Notes under the pieces: model-generated
What the model was told of the DNA's origin: nothing
The model's database searches: none
What the model saw: the letters and a program-made list of their open reading frames with translations, nothing else
In this document: in pieces, positions 22,343 to 34,153 of the stretch
Numbering within the stretch: the stretch's first letter is position 1
Layout: every line of letters begins with the position of its first letter
Made by a program: the position numbers and the translations under genes
Origin: Chionoecetes opilio
Lineage: Eukaryota; Arthropoda; Malacostraca; Decapoda; Majidae
Length of the DNA stretch: 64,000 nucleotides
Direction: 5' to 3'
NCBI GenBank assembly: GCA_016584305.1
Contig: JACEEZ010010946.1
Location: 238,219-302,218 of the forward strand

Positions 22343-23092
22343 CACACAACCCTCGTTTTCCCGGACTAATAGGGGGGAGCACTGGTCCGGGAACCGCAAA
22401 CGTCCGGGAATCGCAACAGTCCGAGGCCATTACCCACCCCCCGGACATTTATCCTATTCTAGTATTTACTGTCCGGCAACCGCCACTATCAACTACCCCG
22501 CCGCAGACTTTTACGTCACTTTGTTGTTGGTTTTTAGGGCTGCGAGGATCCCTTGGGGAACACTTTGAGCCCTGGTGATGTCCTATGATGCTCTCACAGG
22601 CGCTGTAGTTGACCTGTCCTTCCTCAGGAAGGCACAGGTGAGGCGGATGACAGCGTGTTGCCGGGAGGGGTGGACGCCAGCCTCCGCCAGCAGGGTGGGC
22701 AGGTCACAGGTGACAACGTTCAGGGTGAGGAGTTGAGAGCGTAGCACTACACGGTGGGAGTGGAAGCGTGGACACTGCAGCAGAGTGTTCAATAGTCTCA
22801 GAGACGTTCCTGCACCAGGGGGAGTCAGGGGACTGACGGAGGCGGTGCAGGTGAACCGTGAGTGTCATGTGCCCAAATGTAAACAATACGACCGCTGAGC
22901 ATGCTGCCACCTGGCGGGAGGTGCGACACTGACCAGGGGTGACAGGAGACGCTCGGACCGCCGGACAACTGTGTCGACTTACGGACTGGACGAGGCATTT
23001 GTCCGGGACTCTGACATATCCCTGGACCTCGGATTTTGTCCGGCAAATCCGATATCCGGGAAATGGAGGTCCGGGAAAACGAGGGTTGTGTG
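22343..23092. mobile_element. TIR element nested inside copy i
   Basis: Ends cacacaaccctcgttttccc on both sides in inverted orientation, each next to TA. Copy iii of the host element lacks it at the corresponding position, giving an empty site within the same window. It carries a LINE C-terminal fragment at 22580-22880. Confidence 0.85.
22580..22880 (-). pseudogene. LINE C-terminal zinc-knuckle fragment
   Basis: The minus strand encodes LLQCPRFHSHRVVLRSQLLT and, upstream in another frame, GHMTLTVHLHRLRQSPDSPW, the RNase H/zinc-knuckle tail of an I/R1-like LINE. Related pieces occur at 35383-35745, 37930-38160 and 41440-41760. Confidence 0.7.
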
Positions 23093-24463
23093 TATAAGTA
23101 AATCGTTATGTTGGCTGGCTGAACACGCAGGTCGGACGGCGGGAGTGAAAACAAACCCGACTGCGGCGGTGTGCAGCTGCGTGCCTGCCTGGCGTGCCGA
23201 TCAGCTGAGTCTGGCTTTGTTGTCCTGAGTATAAACCTCTCACGTCCTCCCGTGCCTCACTACGTTGTCTGCCTCCTGTGCCTCAGCCACGTATTGTTTG
23301 AATTTTCCTGTATGCGTGTAGTATTTGTGATGGCTGCATGTACATTAGTATACAAACAATCATCTAATGTAACAAACAAAGTCCCTTATACACGGAATGG
23401 CTTTTGGCGCCAATCTGCCGAGGTGGAATGGCTCCCGCCAGTACCGCAGTAAACATCACAGCGTACAGGCAGATAGTTGATTTGAATGTCTTATGGTATT
23501 TGAAATACTTGTAACAGATAAGTACTGAGGTTACATAATACAAGAGGCTGAATTGAATAGCTACCTAAACTAACCTCCGACAACATTCGTCTTGGAAGAC
23601 GCACGAGTACTTTTCAGGGTATTTTTTTGGGAAAAAAGTGCGTCTTATAAGCCGTAAAATACGGTAAGTGATTCACGGAGAGATGCCACCGAGCGCCTAA
23701 CTTCTGATCTTTCTATAATTTCTGATTGGGGCAAAGCAAACCTTGTTTTGTTCAATGCCTCAAAAACCCAATTTCTTCACCTATCTACTCAACAAAACCT
23801 ACCAGATAACTATCCCATCTTCTTCAATGACACTCAACTATCTTCTTCTTCTACAATGAATATTCTTGGACTATCCTTTACTAAAAATCTGACCTGGAAA
23901 TCTCACATCTCATCTCTTGCTAAAACAGCTTCTAAGAAGTTAGGTGTCCTGTGGCATCTGCGTCCTTTTTTTTCTCCCTCCCAGTTGCTTGCTCTCTACA
24001 GGGGCCTTATCTGCCCATGTATGGAGTATGTCTCACATGTTTGGGGAGGATCCACTCATACAGCTCTCCTAAACAGGGTTGAATCAAAAGCTTTTCGTCT
24101 CATCAACTCCCCTCCTCTGACTGACTGTCTTCAATCTTTAAATCACCGCCGCAATGTTGCTTCTCTTGCTATCTTCTACCGTTATTTTCATGCTCACTGC
24201 TCTTCTGAACTTGCTAACTGCATGCCTCCCCCCCTCCCGCAGCCTCGCTGCACAAGACTTTCTACTCATTCTCATCCCTATTCTGTCCATCTTCCTAATG
24301 CAAGAGTTAATCAGTATCTTTACCCTTTCATCCCTTTCACTGGTAAACTCTGGAACTCTCTTCCTGTTTCTATTTTTCCACCTTCCTATGACTTAAATCT
24401 TTTCAAGAAAAGAGTAACAAGACACCTCCGAACTAAATAGGCCCACCCCCCTTTTTTTATTCT

Positions 24464-24506
24464 CTTACTGTCTTTTGGTGGGCCAGGCCCACCAAAAGAC
24501 AGTAAG
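24464..24506. repeat. 43-bp near-perfect palindrome
   Basis: The arm cttactgtcttttggtgggc plus two bases is followed by a single A and its exact reverse complement, giving a 21-bp stem with a 1-nt centre. It lies just after the stop codon of the LINE at 24440. Confidence 0.95.
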
Positions 24507-24509
24507 TAG

Positions 24510-25375
24510 GGACTGGTTATAGGGACTATAGACAATTATAGGGACTGGCAACTAAGCGGGCTTTGTGTTACCTCTTTTTGTTGTACCCTTGGCCAGTCCT
24601 TTGTGATGTGACAAAAAAACAACAACTATCAAGCAACCTTGATGCTACAGTGAACCAGTGTTTCCACTTTATTTTAAGGAAATTTAGGCCTGAGTAGGAA
24701 ATTTCTAAGGAAACGCAAAATCTAGGGAAATCCTAAGGAAATCCTGTTTTTTTCCAGACATTTCTAGAGATATGTAGATTAAGTTAAATAGCCAGGTGAA
24801 CTGATAATACACATTTTATTTGCCTTTGACAAAATGACCAAAGAGCAAATTCTCAGTGTTAATTTCTTATCATATTCATATCTAGAGCATCTACCCCAGC
24901 AAGGATATTGGGGAATGGGGAGGAGGGAGGTGGAGCAAAGGTGGTGGGTGGCGACGGGCTGGCGGGAGCCGCGGGACAGGGGGGTACAGCTCTAACGACA
25001 CGTTCAGTTCCTGTCCTGCTGTCTGATAAACACAGTTAGCGTGTCTGGGATTCTGTTATCATCAGTCACCAGTACTCGGTGCTTCCTCCAGCCATTTCTA
25101 TACTGTATTTACCTCCAAGAATTTCATATTGTTGAAAGTGTGTGCAAACTTTTATGATAATAATGCAACTCGAACATTATGTCACGGAGTGGATTCCATA
25201 GTGTGGTAGATGGTTTATAGAATTCTCAAAGGAATGCATACTTGTATTGCAAATAGAAGAAAGTTTGGAAATTTAGATTTCATAATTTTGTGCCCCTGGA
25301 GATTTTAGAATTAAATAAGTGAATACTTTCGAAACTTGATGATTTAATTCATGGCATTAAAATTTGTGTATTTAA
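24510..25375. other. hAT interior without recognised genes
   Basis: Contains gggactggttatagggac-type short repeats and a low-complexity stretch near 24900-24980 (gggaggaggga). Both strands have frequent stops and no protein was recognised. Confidence 0.5.
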
Positions 25376-25599
25376 AATGTATTTACAAATGTATTTAAAC
25401 ACAATTAATGTATTTAGAATTTAGTATTTAAATACATTCGTAAAATGTATTTGGTATTTAAATACATTTCTCTCATGTATTTAGTATTTAAATACATTAA
25501 ATGTATTTAGTGCCCAGCTCTGTGTGAGGGAAGGTGTTGTTTATGAATTGAATTAATGCAAAAAAAGGGGAAAATGTGCCTGCCATCAGCGGTGATATG

Positions 25600-27808
25600 G
25601 CAGTGTGGCAAAGCATGATAAAGGGGAGGGGCTACAGAAAGAGTGAAACAGTGAGGCAAGGGGAAAGGAACAGAATGTTATAGCAGGATGTTTAGATCAG
25701 ATGAAGGATGTGATATTGTTGGGAGAAGGAGATCATAAATAGGGAATTGGGACAGGGGGGTGAGTAAGGAAAGTTTCTTGGAGGCAGATAACTTGAGGTT
25801 ATCTGAGGCTTGTTTGATAGCAAGAAATCAGGAAACAAAGGTCTTGTCTTTGGGAGCGGAAGTCGTGAATGTTCCATTGAAGAACAGACAGTGTGTAGAG
25901 GTCAGCAGGTGATGATAGTTGGAATGGTAGCGTACGGAGTAGGGGATCAGCAGGATCAGGGGTATCAGGTGGGGGATCAAGTGTAGTAGGTGAAGTACAT
26001 ATAGTAGGGTCAGGGGGGCGAGGGGATGGGGATCATTGAGACAAAAGGGAGTCGCATGTACAGCCAGGAGGGGGGGGGGGGAAGTTAAGAACAGACTTAA
26101 CAGCGGGACGGTCAGGGGAAGTAGAAGATGGGGGAAAGGACATAGGGTGATCAGAGGGAAGGGGGGAAGGGTGCAGTGGGGAGAATGGTGGAGAAGGTGG
26201 GGAAGAAGAGGAGCAGGGAGGAAGCTGGGAGGCAGAAAGAGGAAGAGGAGTAGGCAGAAGGTGGGAGGGAAGAGGATGTACCTCAGCTGAGACTTTGAGG
26301 GTTGAGAATGAAGGTGGGGATGATGCAGCGGTTGGTGAAATGGGCAGAGGGGTCATGTCTTGAGGCTGAGCGAGGTACTCCTCGATCATAGCCGTGGTCT
26401 CAACAGAAGTCAGGAGGGGAGACCTGGGAGACACAGGGTTCCTTAGTAGGAGGAGACGTAGAAAGTGGGGCGTGAGGAGCTGAGGAGGGAGAGGTAGTGG
26501 TAGGGGGATTCGGAAAAGTGGGATTGGAAATAAGCTGGGAGACGGGGGTAGGCGAAAAGCCTAGGCGGTGAGCTTCTTGGCGGACTTCCCATAAAGTGAA
26601 GCCCTTCTTAAATCTGATGGATGCCACTTCCGATTTGAAGTGGTAGACAGGGCAACCCCTGTAGAAGACATTGTGGGAACCACCACAGTTAGCACAAGTG
26701 TGCGATGATGCAGGACACGTGGAATGAGCATGGCCAGGTTGAGCACAAAGTGGGCAGCGGGCAAGGGATCGGCAGTGCTTGGCAGGGTGGCCAAAACGCC
26801 AGCAGGACTGGCACTGGCGTGGAGTAGGGCGGTAAGGTTTAACAGAGTAGTGGACCCCGGCAACATAAATGCTATCAGGGAGATCTTGCCTTTTGAAAGT
26901 GACTTTGGCAATGTTGGTAGGGGACTTACGGCGCCCCGGGGTGGGATGGTTTAGCAGTAAACTGCAACGGCATCATAATCCTCTGCCAAAAGGTCGAGGA
27001 GGACACCCACGCACTCGGACCATTTGGTGTCATCGACTGGGTAAGAATGCGGGGGGATGGAAACTGTTCCAGTGCAGGTGTTAAGAGTTATGTTGGGCGT
27101 GATGCAGAAGGAGTTGCCATCGAGGTCTTTAAGGTTGAGCAGTGCATGAGCTTGGCCCTCGGTGTCAACAGTCACCAGGCGGGACTGGTCAAGGCGGATA
27201 TGGAATGCAACGTTGCCAACTTGCCATTGGAGGTATCTTTGGAAACGTAGGGTGTTAGCAGAGTAAGGGGCAGTGCAAGGGACGATGAAGAAACGGTCCC
27301 ACTTTGCAGGACCAAAAAGAGTGTCGAAGGAGGGGTGAGGGAGAGAAGTAGATGTGCGAGGGCGTGAGGAAGAGGAGACCGTGCGGACTGTAGTTCTCCC
27401 GGAGGGAGAAGGGTTGTAGGGTGCAAGAGTAGCTACACAGGATGATGAGGAGGACAAAGAAGGTTGAGGAGGAAGGGTAGAGGAAGGATCTGGAGGGGTA
27501 GAGCAGGGAGGCAAGGATGGAGAAGGTATGGAAGAGGTAGTGGGGTTGTGGGCAGGAGTGTCGCCTGGTGCTGTGGATGGATTCTTGATCTGGCTAGGGG
27601 GCTCAGGAGCACTAAGTGTCTCTGAGGGACGAGTTTGGGGTACGGGCATAGCAGTATTCCGGACCGTAGTCAAAAGAGGGGCAGGGGTCGGTAAACCAGG
27701 GGGATCCGGAGGGTCATTTGATAGAGGGGCCGACCCTAGAGCCCCGTGGATATGTGAATATAACCAGACAGTTACACCTACATAATATGCCCGCCTCCTA
27801 ATATACAC
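25600..27808 (-). pseudogene. Jockey/I-like LINE: ORF1 with three zinc knuckles, then start of ORF2
   Basis: On the minus strand, 27808-26951 is open and encodes a Pro/Ser-rich N-terminus followed by a globular region (RFQRYLQWQVGNVAFHIRLD). After a frameshift the frame continues with three zinc knuckles: QCQSCWRFGHPAKHC, CPLCAQPGHAHSTC and CANCGGSHNVFYRGC, spaced as in LINE Gag-like proteins. More Pro/Ser-rich sequence follows. From about 25910 a second frame starts LSVLQWNIHDFRSQRQDLCF and reaches VICLQETFL, the first motifs of an apurinic endonuclease domain. The copy stops before the hAT boundary at 25530, so its RT is missing. Frameshifts show it is inactive. Confidence 0.85.
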
Positions 27809-28500
27809 ATATTGTTATATGGCAACTGCGCCACGATGTGGCAACAGTGCACCGCCCTTCAGGCATCCATGTAACTTAGTCGCTGCCCTATAGCCAAAGA
27901 CTATAGCCGCTAACACCAGCCCCTCACGCTGGTGATCTGGCCTATCTCTGTTCTTTAGAATAAATCACCTACGGAAGATGCTCGCTTCTCCTTTGGATAA
28001 ACTCCCTTCAACCACTCCGGTTAATCACTGCAAACTTCGAGCACCATGAAGGTTATCATCATTGGCCATGGTGAGCCTGGGGTAAAGAGGGGGAAATAAA
28101 TTATCAGCCCCTCATAACCCCCATGAGGGGTAAGGGCAGTGGCACCGAGGGTATACCATGCCCGTGGCACCCTGAGCCTGAGGCCGTTTAGGACTGGCCC
28201 GAAGCCAGCCTCATATCCCATCAACACGGCTCTCACACTTTAGGAGGAAAGGGGGATAGGAGGAGGGATAAGAGTAGATAGAGGGAAGGAGGGGAAAAAG
28301 GAGGAAGACAGGAAAGGCCAGGCAAAATTGGTGGTCACACCAAGGACAGAGGCCCGAAGCCAAGGGAGTGACCAGGAGGTCGTCGCCCGGGCGTTGGACC
28401 CGAAGCCCCCCCCACGATGACAGCAGGCCTGGGAATGGGGGAGTTGTGTTTATGAGTTGCTCCACCCGGTGCCCAGGGTTTGAATATTTTCTCTTCTGCT
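27809..28500. other. Possible 5' region of the Jockey-like LINE; no gene recognised
   Basis: Immediately upstream (minus sense) of the LINE ORF1. Contains GC-rich sequence and several short frames with no recognisable protein. It could be the LINE 5' UTR, which is inference. Confidence 0.4.
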
Positions 28501-28540
28501 GGACCAGTGTTTTAATGGTTGTATAAGATGGGTCGCACCC

Positions 28541-29135
28541 ATGAACATGGAATTTTGGAAATGGAAAGCTTGTATTTTGGCATGGAGGCAAGAAAATATA
28601 CCCATCAAGGAAATTTGTCGGCAGACCGGACAAGCCAAATCTAGCATTATGTCGATGGTGGCTGCTTCTCCCGGCCTCCCTGCGGATGCCATGGCTTCCC
28701 TTAATCTCATTCTGGTAGAGCAAGGAATAACTAGGTCTAGGGACATCCTCCTACATCAAGAATTACTAAAGAACCCTAGACCGACTACACATGAATTAGA
28801 AGTAAGCCATACTTGAATGGTAACAAACGTCTCCCTTCAGTGCATCCAGCGTGGGCTACGGAGACCCAGCTGCCTTGTGGCCACTCTGCCAAGAAACAAC
28901 TCCACTGTTCTTATGAAGAAGGCAGGACTAGAATTTCCTGGGAAATATGCGCTCTAGGCATCTGATGATTGGCAAGAGGTTATGTATCGGGTGAATCAAC
29001 GTTCCAGTGCATTGGTAGTCATTTGGCCCTGGTGGGACGACCCCTTCTGCCACACGTCTGTACACGGCGAGCACGTGTCAGTACCCTCAAGCAGTCATGA
29101 TATGGGCATGTTTTGGGTTGAGTTCCCTGTCTCAG
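28541..29135 (+). pseudogene. Tc1/mariner transposase relic
   Basis: The N-terminal frame reads WKACILAWRQENIPIKEICR then QTGQAKSSIMSMVAASPGLP, a Tc1-type helix-turn-helix with the IPIKEIxRxTGxAKSSI pattern. After a stop at 28814 the similarity continues in degenerate form (SLQCIQRGLRRPSC, then DDWQEVMYRVNQRSSALVVI, where a functional protein has VMFSDES) and fades near 29130. Stops and missing catalytic context mark it as dead. Terminal repeats were not located. Confidence 0.78.
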
Positions 29136-31130
29136 AGGAGAGCAATCGCAACCTATTTCTTTTCCATTACTCAATACAAGTATGGAGAGCCTTTCATACA
29201 CTCTCATTAACACTGACAGTGATGCCTCTTGAACACCTTGCTTGGTAACACGGGTCCTCCACGTCCCAAGCTGACCAAGGTGGTTCTGGTAACATGTGGA
29301 TGATATTACACCACTTGAACACAATGAGAAATTCACCCATCAGCCAAGTTCCACATCCATCATTCCTACAAGCTAGTTACTAGGCCAACATTTGCCCCTT
29401 CAAACCCATGGACTGCCTCCTCCTGCTCTAGTAATTGTTGTCTGCTTCCGTGGCCTTGAGGATCACCCACAATGCCACACTTTCAAGGGACACAGCGCAC
29501 TAGTTATGTGAAATACTAACATCAGTATAGTGATAATACAGACAAGGTATTTGGGCACCTTAGTATTCCAATAACAACATATTGCACCAATGTTCATCAG
29601 ATCCCTAACATTGCCCGGCTCACCTGTGTGCAGCAGTGGCGCCAGCAGCAAGATCTTCAGGTATTGCAGTGCCTTACATTTAAATTACCTGTAATTATCA
29701 GCAACACAAAGCTGCCTTCAGTGATGTGGGTCAACTTAACTATAGAATTCCACACAGCACCGAGACATAAAATAACTCAACAATATAAGCTATGTAAACA
29801 AAATAGCAAACTCTTCATTTACTGGAATAATCTAAGCAACCAACTTCCAAAAAATTGAAATTGCACTTAGCTGAATATCCATCATTCTTGCTCAGTTTAC
29901 TGAAATAATCCACAAAATCCAGTGCTAACCATCACAGTACACATTCATTTTCTAATTTCCTCATTTTGTGGATGTACTGAGTCAGATCTTCGTCTTCTGT
30001 CTTGAAATCTTTGCTTCACTATCTGAGGTGATGCTGTTCATATAGGCAGAGTTATGGATTCAACTTTGAGTCATTAAAATATTCCATCAAATTGAGTTAA
30101 AAATGAAGGGGAAATGTCTTCCAGTAAATGGAGGGATTGCTAAGTATCATGCACACTTACCGTGACTCCAGGCAAGCTCCAGGGAACACAATGCCCTAAT
30201 GGCAGTGGCATTGCAAATCCACCTTAACATGCACTTTAAACCCATGGTGCTAAACACTTCCTCCATGCCATGCGTCACCCCAAGGGCCATTTTTATTTTT
30301 ATTGAGGATGGGAAAAAATACACTGCTATCACCTACTGAGCATCTCAGTTGGTCCATTTCCTAGCAACAACAAGGTCCTGTAAGTCCATAAGTAATTGGT
30401 GAAATGTGGTGCACTACCTCCATCGCCTTTCATATCATTATGACATTTTCTGGACAATTGCAAATGACCCCAGGAGCTTGTTGGCATGGATCCTGCAGTC
30501 CCTTGTAGCGCAGGGATGACTCTGAATATGTCTTGTAGGCAAGTATTTTGTGGTGTACCTGCTACATGTGCGAGAATGTAGGTGTATGAGAAGCAAGGTT
30601 TTGATGCAATTTCATAAGATTTTGATTTTTTAACTTTTTTTTGGCTATAATATATTGAGATCATGAAAACAAATTTACTATTCTGTATTAACTATCCAAA
30701 TAACAGAAAATAAATAGATTTTGTGATAGACTAAGAAAAGACAGAACTTGAAGGTTCAGCCTAATACAACACTGAACGAGGGTATTCATGGTCTTCCCTG
30801 CACTTCCTACTTTCTTCATGGTAAACAGTGAGGCAGCGTGTGCAGCTCTTGGAAGTGACGCGACATCAATCAATGTGAGAGGTATAACGGGGAAAGAATG
30901 GAAATGATGCGTGTGGTTTTGACTGAAATGGGATGTGAAATGAATGAGGTGGTTGAGAGGACAGGAAGAGAATGGATGTTAATGCTTCTGGGACTGTGTG
31001 GTGAGACAGTGGACCGATGATTGGGACAGTGAAAAGTTTTTGGAGTGAGTGGAGTGGAGTGAAAAGTTTTTGTGGTGTATGAGAAATAGACAATAGGACT
31101 GTAGGCTTGCATGTATTATTTTTGTTTGTT
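29136..31130. other. Intergenic or PIAS-intron sequence, no feature recognised
   Basis: AT-rich sequence with no convincing exon, RNA or terminal repeat. The imperfect GGAGTGAGTGGAGTGGAGTG stretch near 31040 is simple-sequence. If the 18.6 kb exon belongs to PIAS, this is intron. Confidence 0.45.
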
Positions 31131-31929
31131 TACTCTACAGGAGAAGCCAGTTTAACCCCTTCACGCCCAGATCTTTCCTTTGCTATATAAAATTGTCTGT
31201 TGTCGAGCCATAAAATTACAAGTGACTTAATATACCAAATTAGCTAGTGCACAAGAATACTAAACAGGCCATATCTTTAAAACATTGCTTATACAGACAC
31301 GCCCTCGGTTTTTGAACATAATTCGTTCCCCAAAGTTGTTCTAAAACCTAAATAAATTTTTCCATAAGAAACAATATAAAATGGATTACCGTATTTTATG
31401 GTTTATTATTATTATTATTTTATGGTTAGACGCACCCTGATTTTGGGAAAAAAAAAAAAAAAAAAAAAAATCTAAAGGATATAAAAACATCTCTTGTCTA
31501 AATGTATAAGTAAATCCATAGTACAGTCGACCCTCGATTTAACAGACTAAAAGTGGGGGAGAAGTGGTCCGTTAAAGCCGATTGTCCGTTACTGCGAGGG
31601 TATTTTCCCAAGGGTGTGAAAAAATAGGAAAAACATATGTTGGAAGGTAAACAGTGACTGGCGCTACATGCTGGATTTGGCACGCTCCTCCACGCTGTGA
31701 AATAAATAAGAAATAATCACAAACACAACCAGACCATATTGCTATGTTGGGAGGTAAACAGTGACTGGCGCTAAATGCTGGATTTGGCACGGTCGCCCAC
31801 GACTGCTCGGGACTGGTATTAGAAGAGTTAGTAACTCTCCAGGCTCGCTCATTACTGCTTGGTATGCTATGAAATATCATAATTCTAGGTGAATGTAGAC
31901 ATATAATCGCATTTTAATGGCTATTATTC

Positions 31930-31950
31930 ATATATAATATATATATATAT

Positions 31951-32036
<86 letters not shown>

Positions 32037-32075
32037 ATATATTATATATATAAAATATAATAATATATATAATAA
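31930..32075. repeat. (TA)n microsatellite
   Basis: About 145 bp of TA dinucleotides with few interruptions. Confidence 0.97.
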
Positions 32076-32270
32076 AAAAGAATACAAGCAAAGCACTCAT
32101 CCACGCCTGGCAGCGCGGCCGCGGCAGCAGCAGTGTTGTGGTTAGACATGTAAGACACATGTAGGGCTACACTCTGAGGAACTTTCATGTGTTGTCAAAA
32201 ATGTATTACTCCTTTCCTATCCTTACTTGCATCAACATTGAATGTCACAGCATATTCTCTGAGTTTGTCC

Positions 32271-32456
32271 TTAAGACTTGCGAATATCACTCACTGTTTG
32301 TTTCTTTACTCCATACTCGTCACACACCCGGGCCACAGAAACACCAGACTCCACCTTCTTAATGAGTTCTAATTTCTCTGCAATACTTAGATTCACACGT
32401 TCTTTTACCACTTCCCTTCTCTTTCGATGCCATAATAACTTCACAGCACTGAACAA
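32271..32456 (-). pseudogene. Tigger/pogo transposase N-terminal fragment
   Basis: The 61-codon frame reads SIAEKLELIKKVESGVSVAR then VCDEYGVKKQTVSDIRKS, the pipsqueak/CENP-B-type helix-turn-helix (LxxKLELIKKxExGxSxxxV, VxKQTVSxIxK). The rest of the transposase is missing, but it lies within the matching Tigger-like TIRs. Confidence 0.85.
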
Positions 32457-32559
32457 GTCTAAATAAGCATAAAAAACACCGAAAAACAGGCGAACACTAG
32501 CTTAAACTGAGCTTGTAAACATGCGCTCCCACTGTCATAAACATGTACTATGCGCTCTG

Positions 32560-32690
32560 ACTGGCGGACACTTAAAGGCGCCATCACACTAGCACTATTT
32601 CCATCGATGTCAGAGGACGAGTCTGACGAGCTCCAACGAGCCAACCATGAACGTATCCATGCACGTTTTTAGCTCGTTATGCTTGTCTAC
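32560..32690. other. Possible Harbinger-like terminal fragment
   Basis: The sequence ttaaaggcgccatcacacta has the form of a PIF/Harbinger terminus next to TTA. The matching opposite end was not found. Confidence 0.3.
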
Positions 32691-32703
32691 GATTGACAAT
32701 ATA

Positions 32704-33477
32704 CAGGGAGGTCCCGAAGATACGAGCAGTTAGGTTCCACCTGGCATACTCGTAAAGCGAAATCTCGAATAACGAAACACATAACTAATGGTAAAATATA
32801 GGTTTGGTTCAAGGACCCCTTCAATTTAAAAAAAAAAAAAAAAAACCTCTTTTTGAAGCTAAAATAAACTCTAGCAAACACAACAAACACACAGCGTCTA
32901 TATTACCCACACTGTAATACCTATTCTGTAGAAAAAGCATTCTGAAAGAGAAAATAACACACAAAATAGCATAACTGCACATTAATTAAACATAAAACAT
33001 GCATAACAAGCTAAAAAGACATTGTAATGTAGGGGACGCTGCGTGATACAAGAGAAGGTAGTGTAGCGTCCCAAGGTTGGGGCCCCACACCTGCTAATTA
33101 CCCCTAAAGGTCAGGCCGCGCCATATGCTTAATTACCCTTCAGGTCACGCCTTGCTAGGGGTGACCTGACTGCGGTCCCAAGGTTGGAGCCGCACACCTG
33201 GCTAATTACCCCTAAATGTCAGGCAGCGCCATATGCTTAATTAATTACCCTTCAGGTCATGGCTTGCTAGGGGTGACCTCACAGGGGTCAACCAAATCCC
33301 CCTTTGTCCAGCCCGGGAGTGGTAGGGCGCGCATTTTGAACTTGATAATTTTACTCACCCCAGTTTGAATGTCGTATCATTGGATTTTCGATCTCGTATA
33401 TTGAAAATACCCTAATTTACACATCTCGTATCATCGGATTCTCGTATACCGAATGCTCATATAACGGGACCTCCCTG
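32704..33477. mobile_element. CAGGGAGGTCCCG MITE, copy b, level 5
   Basis: Full-length copy starting cagggaggtcccgaagatac and ending cgggacctccctg, with TA on both sides. The right-hand TA (33478-33479) is also the left TA of copy c. Confidence 0.9.
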
Positions 33478-33479
33478 TA

Positions 33480-34153
33480 CAGGGAAGTCCCGAAGATACG
33501 AGCAGTTAGGTTCCACCTGGCATACTCGTAAAGCGAAATCTCGTATAGCGAAATACATAACTAATGGTAAAATATAGGTTTGGTTCCAGGACCCCATCAA
33601 AGACATGTTTTTCAAGCTAAAATAAACTGTAGAGGTCCCAAGGTTGGGGCCGCACACCTAGCTAATACCCCTAAAGGTCAGGCTGCACACCTGGCTAATT
33701 ACCCTTCAGGTCACGCCTTGCTTGGGGTGACCTGACTGGGGTCAACCAAAATCCCCCTTTGTCCAGCCCGGGAGTCCTGTATTCAGTACCTACCAACCAC
33801 TACAGTGAGAGGAACACCACTCCATCCACTCCTCCTCTCCCTGTGTTCCTCTCACTGTGGTGGTTGGTAGGTAACTGACTGAATACAGGACTCCCGGGCT
33901 GGACAAAGGGGGATTTTGGTTGACCCGTCAGGTCACCCCAATCAAGGCATGACCTGAAGGGTAATTACGGTGCGCCAGGTGTGCGGCCCCAACCTTGGGA
34001 CCCCTACAAAATTATACCAAACACAACAAACACAATGTTTGAATGTCGTAGCATTGGATTTTCGATCTCGTATATTGAAAAAAGACCCTAATTTACTCGT
34101 CTCGTATCATTGATTTCTCGTATACCGAATGCTCGTATAACGGGACTTCCCTG
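33480..34153. mobile_element. CAGGGAAGTCCCG MITE, copy c, internally fold-back
   Basis: Starts one TA after copy b. Its middle is a large inverted repeat: 33630-33779 (ccaaggttggggccgcacac ... cccgggagtcctgtatt) pairs with 33880-34005. Arms continue through ggtggttggtaggta-type sequence. Confidence 0.85.

Larger units (their letters stand above)
22155..23664. mobile_element. CCGTATTTTACGG-family TIR element, copy i
   Basis: Ends ccatattttacggcttataa and (reverse complement) ccgtattttacggcttataa are flanked by TA at 22153-22154 and 23665-23666. It interrupts the LINE RT just after the YADD block. The interior matches copy iii (36642-37784) in reverse orientation but additionally carries a 750-bp nested element at 22343-23092. 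Confidence 0.9.
21064..24440 (+). pseudogene. Jockey/CR1-like LINE reverse transcriptase, split by a nested element
   Basis: The first open block (21492-22154) carries FRKGRSTGDLLAFLTE, FSKAFDR-like NISKAFDRIWH, GVPQGSVLSPTLFLLFINDL and the catalytic YADD at 22089-22100. The frame is broken at 22155 by a TIR element, and the same protein resumes at 23667 with SDSRRDATERL and runs to HLRTK and a stop at 24440. The C-terminal block has WHLRPFFSPSQLLALYRGLI and GKLWNSLPVSIFP. Upstream, 21064-21490 holds degenerate coding (SKAELFAQTFAENSTLVDEG) with stops. Excising the insert with one TA keeps the frame, so the LINE was near-intact when it was hit. Confidence 0.9.
19374..25522. mobile_element. 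hAT-type element, 6.1 kb, inflated by nested insertions
   Basis: Ends cagagctgggcagtatttaa and (reverse complement) cagagctgggcactaaatac are flanked by a perfect 8-bp duplication tgtgaggg at 19366-19373 and 25523-25530. An 8-bp duplication with CAG-starting TIRs is the hAT signature. Subterminal tracts repeat atgtatttaaatac many times. The interior holds a TIR element with a SINE (19473-21003) and a Jockey-like LINE (21064-24440). No hAT transposase was recognised, so the original element was probably non-autonomous. Confidence 0.88.

Noticed and set aside
26036..26290. Plus-strand Gly/Arg-rich ORF
   Set aside because: Antisense of the Pro/Ser-rich part of the LINE ORF1.
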